Assembly (NCBI RefSeq): GCF_036226765.1
Contig: NZ_CP109017.1
Location: 4,341,001-4,405,000, forward strand
Source of the DNA: Streptomyces sp. NBC_00670
Lineage (GTDB): Bacteria > Actinomycetota > Actinomycetes > Streptomycetales > Streptomycetaceae
Length of the DNA: 64,000 nt
Reading direction: 5' to 3'
Shown here: positions 9,239-15,222 of the stretch, piece after piece
Numbering within the stretch: the stretch's first letter is position 1
Layout: the number at the start of each line of letters is the position of its first letter
Notes under the pieces: generated by a model
Database searches by the model: none
The model's input: the letters and a program-made list of their open reading frames with translations, nothing else
Told to the model about the DNA's origin: nothing
Program-made: the position numbers and the translations under genes

Positions 9239-9532
9239 TCACTCGTCCTCGAAGATCTCCTCGGCCTTCGGCGCGGTGACGGCGCGGCTGAGCCACTGGC
9301 GCAGGATTTCCGGGTCGTGACAGTCGGTGATGCGCCTGCGCACGTCGTCGGAGACGTCGAGGCCGCGCTGTTCCAGGACGAGCAGAAGGTCCTCGGCGCC
9401 CCTCTGAGCACGGCCTTCGTCTCGGATTTCTTCGGAGATGTAGGACTTGTAGAAGGAGAGGTCCACGGCCACCAGGTTCCTCCAGCTCACCGGCCCAGGT
9501 AGGTGATCTGCACGATGAATACGCGCGCGCAT
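9239..9532 (-). pseudogene. 3' remnant of a larger hypothetical gene
   Basis: The 97 potential codons resemble only the C-terminal tail of a longer protein family common in Streptomyces (about 300 residues, remembered as Rpn/transposase-like nucleases annotated hypothetical): WRNLVAVDLSFYKSYISEEI, then a helical segment LLLVLEQRGLDVSDDVRRR and DPEILRQWLSRAVTAPKAEE. The nuclease-like N-terminal two thirds are absent, and the segment starts about 15 bp after the stop of the neighbouring same-strand gene. Best read as a deletion remnant. A short expressed protein from the Met at 9532 cannot be excluded. Comparison is from memory. Confidence 0.5.
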
Positions 9533-9545
9533 TCCCAGGTCCAGC

Positions 9546-9893
9546 TCAAGCGCGTACTGCCTTCATCGCTTCGTCCAGAACTGCGCTCAGCTCACGCAAA
9601 GCCATATCGGCAACGGCCGGGTCCTCGTGTTCCAGATTGGCTTTGGCGCGTGCCTGCCGGGCGGAGAGGTCGGGGCGGCGGACGATCTCGATGTCCCTGG
9701 CCCAGGCCAGGACCCAGCTCTGTACCGGGCTGAGCGACTGCCACTCCACAGCCTTGGCGAACGCCTCGTCCTTCGTCCGCTGCATCTCCGGCAGGCGGCC
9801 GGGAGCGACGACGGCGAGGGCGGCCCGCAGGGCTTCCGGAGTCTGCTCGGGACGGGGAACCAGTTCGTGTCCGTGGTCGGCCTGCGTGCTCAT
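9546..9893 (-). CDS. DUF6247 protein, internal start within the fused frame
   Basis: A 115-residue protein (MSTQADHGHELVPRPEQTPE ... AVLDEAMKAVRA) that matches a stand-alone small Actinobacteria family known as DUF6247. Its ATG at 9893 is preceded 5 nt upstream by GGGAGGA, a far better site than most in this window, so it is likely translated separately even though the upstream frame reads through it. The predicted fold is all-helical (EALRAALAVV; WVLAWARDIEI; ADMALRELSAVLDEAM). Some members lie beside toxin genes, suggesting an antitoxin-like role, but no toxin follows here: the downstream neighbour is the decayed fragment at 9239-9532. Function unknown. Confidence 0.7.
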   Translation of the reverse strand: MSTQADHGHELVPRPEQTPEALRAALAVVAPGRLPEMQRTKDEAFAKAVEWQSLSPVQSWVLAWARDIEIVRRPDLSARQARAKANLEHEDPAVADMALRELSAVLDEAMKAVRA

Positions 9894-10904
9894 GGAGTCC
9901 TCCCGGGGATGCACTGGCCAGAGTAGTCGTGCGGAGCGGCCGGGGTACTGGGGCGCGAACATGGTGTGCCGGTCTTTCTGGTCAGGGGCGGACGACGTAC
10001 GGCAGTCGCCGCACAGGCCCGGTTCGGGGGCGCGGAAGGCGCGGTCGCAGCCGTCGCAGTTCTGCATGTGGTCCGGAGGGGGCTTCGGACCGGATGGGGC
10101 GCGGACCGGGGGCGGGGGTGGCAGCAGGGCGGTGAGGCGGTGGGCCAGCAGGGCGGCCGGGCGGCGCAGGTCGTGCTCGGGCGGCAGGTCGGCGGTCAGG
10201 GCGGTGCGTACGGCGGACAGCGGCACGTCGTACTGCATCCACGCGACGACGCCGGGCGCCAGGTGGGCCGTGTCGCAGGCCGAGAACACCAGACGGGGGT
10301 CGTGGCGGCGCAGGCCGCAGAGGAACTCCGTGGCCGTCTCCAGCATGGCCGGGGAGTGGCAGGGCGGCCGGGGCACGGGCGGGAGGGGGTGCGGCGTGCG
10401 CTTCCTGCGGGGTTCGGTCCCGGTCGTGGCGTCGGGGGCGTCCCTTGGCTTCGGTTCCCAAGGTGTGGTCCGGGTGGGAGCGTGCTCGCGGGATGCCCCC
10501 GGCTGGTTGCAGGAGACCGTGCGGGTGATCACGCGGCCTGACGGGGTGCGTTCGCGCTCGCGGCGCAGATAGCCGTGCGCCTCCAGCTCGCGCAGACCCG
10601 CCGCGATGCGGGTGCGGCCCTCGGGGAAGCGCGTGGCGAGCGTCTTGATGTCCACGAGGGTGTTGCTCGGCAGCGACTGGATGTGCACGGCCAGCGCGAT
10701 CGCGACGAGCGACAGCTCCGGGTGCTGGGCCAGGTGATTGCCGATCACCGTGAAGCGGGAGGTGTGCCGGGTGTTCTCGTGCGTGACGCCGAAGGCGCGC
10801 GGGCCGGGGCGCCGGCCGGGGTGCGAATGCGCCCGGGAGGGGGGTTTGTCGGCGGGATCGGCTGACTGGGAGCGCGGGGGAGCGCTAGGGTTTTGGATAC
10901 CCAT
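9546..10904 (-). CDS. Winged-helix DNA-binding protein fused to a DUF6247 domain
   Basis: The 452-residue frame joins two parts. Residues ~45-130 form a helix-turn-helix of the kind adjacent to abaA/whiJ-like loci in Streptomyces (SLVAIALAVHIQSLPSNTLV, then IAAGLRELEAHGYLRRERER with a wing). A long Pro/Arg-rich linker follows, then a Cys cluster (CDGCDRAF...CGDCR, residues ~290-315) that looks like a small zinc ribbon. Residues 338-452 are a DUF6247 protein that usually stands alone. An excellent internal Shine-Dalgarno precedes the Met at 9893, so this is probably two adjacent genes whose intervening stop is missing. AAAGG lies 7 nt before the ATG at 10904. Predicted transcription regulator; the target is unknown. 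Confidence 0.65.
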   Translation of the reverse strand: MGIQNPSAPPRSQSADPADKPPSRAHSHPGRRPGPRAFGVTHENTRHTSRFTVIGNHLAQHPELSLVAIALAVHIQSLPSNTLVDIKTLATRFPEGRTRIAAGLRELEAHGYLRRERERTPSGRVITRTVSCNQPGASREHAPTRTTPWEPKPRDAPDATTGTEPRRKRTPHPLPPVPRPPCHSPAMLETATEFLCGLRRHDPRLVFSACDTAHLAPGVVAWMQYDVPLSAVRTALTADLPPEHDLRRPAALLAHRLTALLPPPPPVRAPSGPKPPPDHMQNCDGCDRAFRAPEPGLCGDCRTSSAPDQKDRHTMFAPQYPGRSARLLWPVHPREDSMSTQADHGHELVPRPEQTPEALRAALAVVAPGRLPEMQRTKDEAFAKAVEWQSLSPVQSWVLAWARDIEIVRRPDLSARQARAKANLEHEDPAVADMALRELSAVLDEAMKAVRA

Positions 10905-11037
10905 GGGGAAGCCTTTCTAGGGCGTCTTCCTCGATGGTCAGGCCCTCGATCGGGATTCCATGTCCCGGCCGGGGGCCGACGCATATGCGCGGGTTCTGTG
11001 CGCTGAGAGTAGGGCCGTCGGGGGTGCCGAAATCCAG
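10885..11037 (-). other. Protein-like 50-codon frame lacking a standard start
   Basis: This frame between the ATP-binding protein gene and the helix-turn-helix gene reads as a plausible peptide containing LSAQNPRICVGPRPGHGIPI and GLTIEEDALERLPHGYPKP, and ends 20 bp inside the next gene, as overlapping operon genes do. It contains no ATG, GTG or TTG; the only early candidate is CTG at 11037, and an in-frame TGA lies five codons before that. It may be a small protein with a non-canonical start, the 3' remnant of a lost gene, or chance. It also spans a possible -10 (TACTCT) for the downstream gene. Confidence 0.3.
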
Positions 11038-11052
11038 CCGAACCGGTGATGT

Positions 11053-11619
11053 TCACCCACCCGAGTGAGCGGCTCCCCGGTGCTGACCGACGGGCGGGAA
11101 GGGTGGGGCTTGGTCGGGTTCTTTCTCCCCCGAGTCCTTTACGGGAAGACCGCCCCCCGTACCGGGTCCCGCAGGCGCGGGTTCCGGTCGCGAGAAGCGC
11201 AGTTCGGCCCACACGGTCTTGCGCGGGAACCGGTCCTCGGTGACGCCCCACCGGTCCGCGAGCGCGTCGACGAGGAGCAGCCCTCGCCCCGACTCGGCGA
11301 TTCCCTCCGGGTGTTGGAGTTCCGGGAGCCGGTCACCGCGCGTGTCGGTGACCTCGATGCGGAGCGTGCCGCCGGTCACGTACAGCATCAGCCGGAAGTC
11401 CCGCCCAGGGACACGTCCGTGGGTCGCGGCGTTGGCCGCCAGCTCGGCCACGAGCTGGCTCGCGGTCTCCGTGGGCAGCCCCCAGTGGCGCAGTTGTGCC
11501 TCCGTGAGCAGGCGGGCCAGCCGGGCTCCGCGCCGCGTGGAGGACAGCAGCACGGTGAAGTGGGGGAACTGGTCGGCCGGTTGGGCCGTGGTCTCGGTCA
11601 CGGTGATTTCCTGATTCAC
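11053..11619 (-). CDS. ATP-binding protein, anti-sigma factor (RsbW/HATPase_c_2) type
   Basis: GHKL-type ATPase domain of the serine-kinase/anti-sigma group, cytoplasmic. Motifs: N-box ELAANAATHG (residues ~58-67), G1 DTRGD, and G2 SGRGLLLVDALADRWGV. The 188-residue protein ends in a disordered Pro/Gly tail after about residue 145. Such proteins are one component of abaA/whiJ-type loci, where they accompany an XRE regulator and a DUF397 protein; both lie just beyond the divergent 155-bp promoter region. It may sequester a sigma factor or DUF397-like partner; kinase activity is not shown. Start at 11619 follows AGTGATGTG without a strong ribosome site. Confidence 0.85.
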   Translation of the reverse strand: MNQEITVTETTAQPADQFPHFTVLLSSTRRGARLARLLTEAQLRHWGLPTETASQLVAELAANAATHGRVPGRDFRLMLYVTGGTLRIEVTDTRGDRLPELQHPEGIAESGRGLLLVDALADRWGVTEDRFPRKTVWAELRFSRPEPAPAGPGTGGGLPVKDSGEKEPDQAPPFPPVGQHRGAAHSGG

Positions 11620-11774
11620 ATCACTCAGCGTGGCCGTCTCTGCTTACCGTGGGGAGTGACTGTGCGGTTGCGTACCGTGACTGTCGGCGGGTTGTCCGGT
11701 GCTGTCCGGACCGTCGGCACCGTTGCTATGGGTAGGGCGTCGCGGTACGACGCGGGACTACGGAGGAGCGCGGC

Positions 11775-12650
11775 ATGTCGGTGGACGGCGAGGCGGTACG
11801 GCCCAGTGACGCGGCGGATGAACCGGGGTGGGAGGTGGACCCCGACGACGAGTGGGGCGTCGCCGTACTCACCACGGTGGGGCGGCAGTTGAAGCTGCGG
11901 AGAGAGGCGGCGGGCTTCCGCGCCGCCGAGTTCGGAACGGCGATCGGCTACGGCGAGGACCTGGTCTACAAGGTGGAGGGCGCGAAGCGGATTCCCCGGC
12001 AGGACTACCTGGTCAGGGCTGATGAGGTCTTGGGCGCGGGTGGGCTCGTCGCGGCGACGTGGGCGGACGTGAGGAAGGTCCGGTATCCGAAGCGAGTTCG
12101 GGAACTGGCCAAATTGGAGGCCCAGGCGGTAGAGATCGGCATCTACGAGAGCAACGGCATCAACGGCCTTCTGCAGGTCGCCGACCATGCGAGGGCCTTG
12201 TTCAAGGCCATGCAGCCTCCGTACTCCCCGGACGAGGTGGAGCGGATGGTGGCCGCGCGAGTGGCTCGCGCTTCGGTCTTTGACCGTTCACCCGCGCCTG
12301 CGCTCAGCTTCGTCCTGGAAGAGGCGGCCCTACGGCGGCCCATCGGGGGCACAATGGTGTGGCACCAGCAGCTCGAACGCCTGCTGGAGGTGGGGCGGTT
12401 GCACAACGTCGTACTTCAGGTGATGCCGTTGAACTGCGAGACGCACTCCGGCATGGACGGCAAGATCGAGCTGCTGAAGTTCGCGGACGGATCAGCTGTG
12501 GGCCGCTCCGATGGAGCGTTCAACGGCCGACCGACCTCCGAACCCAAACACCTGCGCATCCTTGAGCTGCGGTATGGCACCATCCGGGCTCAGGCGCTCT
12601 CGCCACGGGAGTCGCTTGCCTTTACCGAACAACTGCTGGGAGAGACATGA
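11775..12650 (+). CDS. XRE-family regulator with DUF5753 sensor domain (AbaA-ORFA/WhiJ type)
   Basis: Cytoplasmic DNA-binding regulator of 291 residues. The N-terminal helix-turn-helix is QLKLRREAAGFRAAEFGTAI (about 38-57) with the recognition segment EDLVYKVEGAKRIP. The C-terminal DUF5753 runs from about residue 110 to the end (EIGIYESNGINGLLQVADHA; LSFVLEEAALRRPIGG; LQVMPLNCETHSGMDGK). The ATG has GGAG about 9 nt upstream (acggaggagcgcggc). The stop overlaps the DUF397 start (ATGA), so the two are translationally coupled. Proteins of this family act with DUF397 partners in development and antibiotic control in Streptomyces; the target here is unknown. Confidence 0.92.
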   Translation: MSVDGEAVRPSDAADEPGWEVDPDDEWGVAVLTTVGRQLKLRREAAGFRAAEFGTAIGYGEDLVYKVEGAKRIPRQDYLVRADEVLGAGGLVAATWADVRKVRYPKRVRELAKLEAQAVEIGIYESNGINGLLQVADHARALFKAMQPPYSPDEVERMVAARVARASVFDRSPAPALSFVLEEAALRRPIGGTMVWHQQLERLLEVGRLHNVVLQVMPLNCETHSGMDGKIELLKFADGSAVGRSDGAFNGRPTSEPKHLRILELRYGTIRAQALSPRESLAFTEQLLGET

Positions 12651-12856
12651 TCCGCAAGCCCACTGTCGGGGACGCCTCCGAGCTGGCGTGGTTCAAGAGC
12701 AGCTACAGCAGTGGCAACGACGGCAACTCCTGCGTCGAGCTCGCCCTCACCCCCGGCACCGTGCACGTCCGTGACTCCAAGCACGTCGCGGGCCCGCGTC
12801 TGGCGCTCGCGCCTGCCGCGTGGGCGGACTTCGTGACGTACGCCTCGGAGGGCTGA
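12647..12856 (+). CDS. DUF397 protein, partner of the XRE regulator
   Basis: Small 69-residue protein with the DUF397 signature WFKSSYSSGNDGNSCVE, then VHVRDSKH and AWADFV near the C-terminus. It starts inside the stop of the XRE gene (4-nt ATGA overlap). In the AbaA/WhiJ systems such small proteins modulate the paired DNA-binding protein; whether this one does is inferred from context. It ends 16 bp from the convergent vapC-like gene. Confidence 0.93.
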   Translation: MIRKPTVGDASELAWFKSSYSSGNDGNSCVELALTPGTVHVRDSKHVAGPRLALAPAAWADFVTYASEG

Positions 12857-12872
12857 TCTCTCAACGGCCGGA

Positions 12873-13283
12873 TCAGTTGCTTCGTGCTTCGCCCCGCACC
12901 ATGGCGATGTCCGGCCGCACCTTGGCGATGGACGCGAAGTCGTCGTCGACATGGAGCACGGTCAGGTGGTGCTGCTCGGCGGTGAGTGCGATCAGGATGT
13001 CGAGGGGAGAGGGGCCGCGGTGATGGCCGATTCCGGCCAGGTCCCGCTGTACCTCCACGATGCGGGGCCACGGATCGTCGAGTGCGGGGACCCAGCCGAA
13101 GGTCTGGCCGAGCATGGTGAAGAAGGGGTCGTAGTCCCGGTCGGAGCGGAGACCGGGCATCAGTTCGGCCTCAACGGGAGGGCAGATGGCGACCAGCCCT
13201 CGCGCCACGCGGTCCGGCCAGGGGGAGCCGAGCTGCCCGCGGAGCAGCCGCCATACGGCGGAGGTGTCGGCCAGGTAGGTCAC
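12873..13283 (-). CDS. PIN-domain ribonuclease toxin (VapC type)
   Basis: Predicted Mg-dependent RNase toxin of 136 residues. The PIN acidic residues are visible: Asp6 (LADTSA), Glu40 (VEAEL), Asp94 in SPLDILIA, and the VLHVDDDF segment near 110-117. Starts with GTG at 13283, overlapping the antitoxin stop by 4 nt (GTGA), so translation is coupled. Typical VapC proteins block translation by cutting tRNA or rRNA; the target here cannot be read from sequence. All catalytic acids look intact. Confidence 0.88.
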   Translation of the reverse strand: MTYLADTSAVWRLLRGQLGSPWPDRVARGLVAICPPVEAELMPGLRSDRDYDPFFTMLGQTFGWVPALDDPWPRIVEVQRDLAGIGHHRGPSPLDILIALTAEQHHLTVLHVDDDFASIAKVRPDIAMVRGEARSN

Positions 13284-13498
13284 AGGCCCGTCCGTTCGCG
13301 TTCCTCAAGGACGTCGAAGTCCAGGAAGGCGTCGGCGTTCTCCTGGAGCCAGCGCAGCGCGCGCGCCCGGTCGTCGGCGCTGATCGCCGACGCTATGGTC
13401 AGTGCACGATCGATGGTCTCTCTCTTCGTCCTGGTCCTGAGCTGCCGCTGAGCGAAGGCCAGCTTGTCGTCGTCGATGTCGACCAGGGTCCTGGACAT
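13280..13498 (-). CDS. VapB-type antitoxin
   Basis: 72-residue antitoxin upstream of and overlapping the PIN toxin. The N-terminal strand-helix MSRTLVDIDDDKLAFAQRQL and TKRETIDRAL look like the MT0933/VapB ribbon-helix-helix group; the C-terminal half (RALRWLQENADAFLDFDVLE) would wrap the toxin. AGGAGG lies 5 nt before the ATG. Probably autoregulates with VapC at the AT-rich palindrome at 13521-13549. Confidence 0.87.
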   Translation of the reverse strand: MSRTLVDIDDDKLAFAQRQLRTRTKRETIDRALTIASAISADDRARALRWLQENADAFLDFDVLEERERTGL

Positions 13499-13520
13499 GA
13501 GGCCTCCTGAAGCTGCTTGA

Positions 13521-13549
13521 TTTATATATCGTCCGCGAGCATATATCAG
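13521..13549. promoter_or_regulatory. AT-rich operator/promoter of the vapBC pair
   Basis: An unusually AT-rich island with ATATATCG (13524-13531) inverted against CGAGCATATAT (13536-13546), 23 bp upstream of the vapB start. On the minus strand it supplies TATATA as a -10. Position and symmetry fit the autoregulated operator of a type II toxin-antitoxin locus. The rest of the 334-bp gap up to gdhA (13550-13832) carries the gdhA leader described separately. Confidence 0.55.
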
Positions 13550-13783
13550 GCGACCTCTGTGGCAGCGGCAGTGCGGCCGCCGCCCTGAGCGGTGACTCGA
13601 TGCGGGGCCGGTGTCGGTGCCAGTCGCGGCCAGGCCGTTGGCCTAGGGCTCTGGCCAGACGGTTTACGTGTGCGTAACACTGAAGGGTCGGTCGTTTCGC
13701 GGGCGGCCCCTCGGTGGGGGTGCGTCCGGCGGCGGCCGTGTTTCCGCGCGCGGCAACGGCGCCGAGCGCCCGTACCCGGTTCC

Positions 13784-13800
13784 GTACGACGATGTCGTAC
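13784..13800. promoter_or_regulatory. Palindrome in the gdhA leader
   Basis: GTACGAC-GAT-GTCGTAC, a perfect 7-bp inverted repeat 32 bp before the gdhA start; it may be an operator or an mRNA hairpin. Further upstream, GTTTAC (13662-13667) and GTAAC (13673-13677) loosely recall half-sites of the nitrogen regulator GlnR, but the full site is not convincing. Confidence 0.4.
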
Positions 13801-13832
13801 GACCGGTCGCAGCCGTGCCAGAAAGGGAATCC

Positions 13833-15206
13833 GTGGCGACACGACCCGTGACGAAGCAGTCCGCCCTGTCCTCGCTCGAACACCTGCGCGAGGAGATCGA
13901 GCAGCGCAATCCGGCGCAGCCGGAGTTCCACCAGGCCGTCCACGAGGTGCTGGAGACGCTCGCGCCCGTGCTCGCCGCCCGGCCCGAGTACGCCGAGCCG
14001 GGGCTCGTCGAGCGGCTGTGCGAGCCGGAGCGGCAGGTCATCTTCCGGGTGCCGTGGACCGACGACCACGGCCGCGTGCAGGTCAACCGCGGCTACCGCG
14101 TCGAGTTCAACAGCGCGCTGGGCCCGTACAAGGGCGGTCTGCGCTTCCACCCGACCGTCAACCTCGGCGTCATCAAGTTCCTCGGCTTCGAGCAGGTGTT
14201 CAAGAACGCCCTGACCGGGCTCGGCATCGGCGGCGGCAAGGGCGGCAGCGACTTCGACCCGCACGGCCGCTCCGACGCGGAGGTCATGCGGTTCTGCCAG
14301 TCGTTCATGACGGAACTCCAGCGGCACATCGGTGAGCACACCGACGTGCCCGCCGGTGACATCGGTGTCGGCGGCCGCGAGATCGGCTATCTGTTCGGCC
14401 AGTACCGGCGGATCACCAACCGCTGGGAGGCCGGCGTGCTCACCGGCAAGGGCCCGCTGTGGGGCGGCTCCCTGATCCGCCCGGAGGCCACCGGCTACGG
14501 CAACGTGCTGTTCGCCGCGGCGATGCTGCGCCAGCAGCGCGGCGAGGACCTGGAGGGGCAGACGGCGGTCGTCTCCGGCTCCGGGAACGTCGCGATCTAC
14601 ACGATCGAGAAGCTCGCCGCCCTCGGCGCCAACGCCGTCACCTGCTCGGACTCCTCCGGCTACGTCGTCGACGACAAGGGCATCGACGTCGAGCTGCTCA
14701 AGCAGGTCAAGGAGGTCGAGCGCGGCCGCGTCGACGTCTACGCCGAGCGCCGGGGCGCCTCCGCGCGGTTCGTGCCCGGCGGCCGGGTCTGGGAGGTCCC
14801 GGCCGACCTCGCGCTGCCGTCGGCCACGCAGAACGAGCTGAACGCCGACGACGCCGCCACCCTCGTCCGCAACGGCGTCAAGGCGGTCTCCGAGGGCGCC
14901 AACATGCCGGCCACCCCCGAGGCCGTGCACGCCCTCCAGCAGGCGGGCGTCGCCTTCGGCCCCGGCAAGGCGGCCAACGCGGGCGGGGTCGCGGTGAGCG
15001 CCCTGGAGATGGCGCAGAACCACGCCCGTACGTCCTGGACGGCGGCGCGGGTGGAGGAGGAGCTGGCCGGGATCATGAACCACATCCACACCACCTGCCA
15101 CGAGACCGCCGAGCGCTACGGCGCGCCCGGCGACTACGTCACCGGGGCCAACATCGCCGGCTTCGAACGCGTGGCCGACGCGATGCTGGCCCAGGGCGTC
15201 ATCTGA
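13833..15206 (+). CDS. gdhA: NADP-specific glutamate dehydrogenase
   Basis: Catalyses 2-oxoglutarate + NH4+ + NADPH to glutamate, an ammonium assimilation step, as a cytoplasmic hexamer. 457 residues from the GTG at 13833, which has AAAGGGA 5 nt upstream; an upstream in-frame start would add 55 residues unlike the family. Substrate-binding GGLRFHPTV, catalytic-Lys loop GIGGGKGG, dinucleotide-binding VVSGSGNVA, and EGANMPAT are all present. It reads toward the PIG-L gene, with stops 16 bp apart. Family I hexameric type by length and motifs. Confidence 0.95.
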   Translation: MATRPVTKQSALSSLEHLREEIEQRNPAQPEFHQAVHEVLETLAPVLAARPEYAEPGLVERLCEPERQVIFRVPWTDDHGRVQVNRGYRVEFNSALGPYKGGLRFHPTVNLGVIKFLGFEQVFKNALTGLGIGGGKGGSDFDPHGRSDAEVMRFCQSFMTELQRHIGEHTDVPAGDIGVGGREIGYLFGQYRRITNRWEAGVLTGKGPLWGGSLIRPEATGYGNVLFAAAMLRQQRGEDLEGQTAVVSGSGNVAIYTIEKLAALGANAVTCSDSSGYVVDDKGIDVELLKQVKEVERGRVDVYAERRGASARFVPGGRVWEVPADLALPSATQNELNADDAATLVRNGVKAVSEGANMPATPEAVHALQQAGVAFGPGKAANAGGVAVSALEMAQNHARTSWTAARVEEELAGIMNHIHTTCHETAERYGAPGDYVTGANIAGFERVADAMLAQGVI

Positions 15207-15222
15207 CGTACGGCCAGTGGTG

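Noticed and set aside
13662..13690. GlnR binding site upstream of gdhA
   Set aside because: Only two half-site-like elements (GTTTAC, GTAAC) fit; the following GAAAC-type half-sites are not present, so the match is not convincing.
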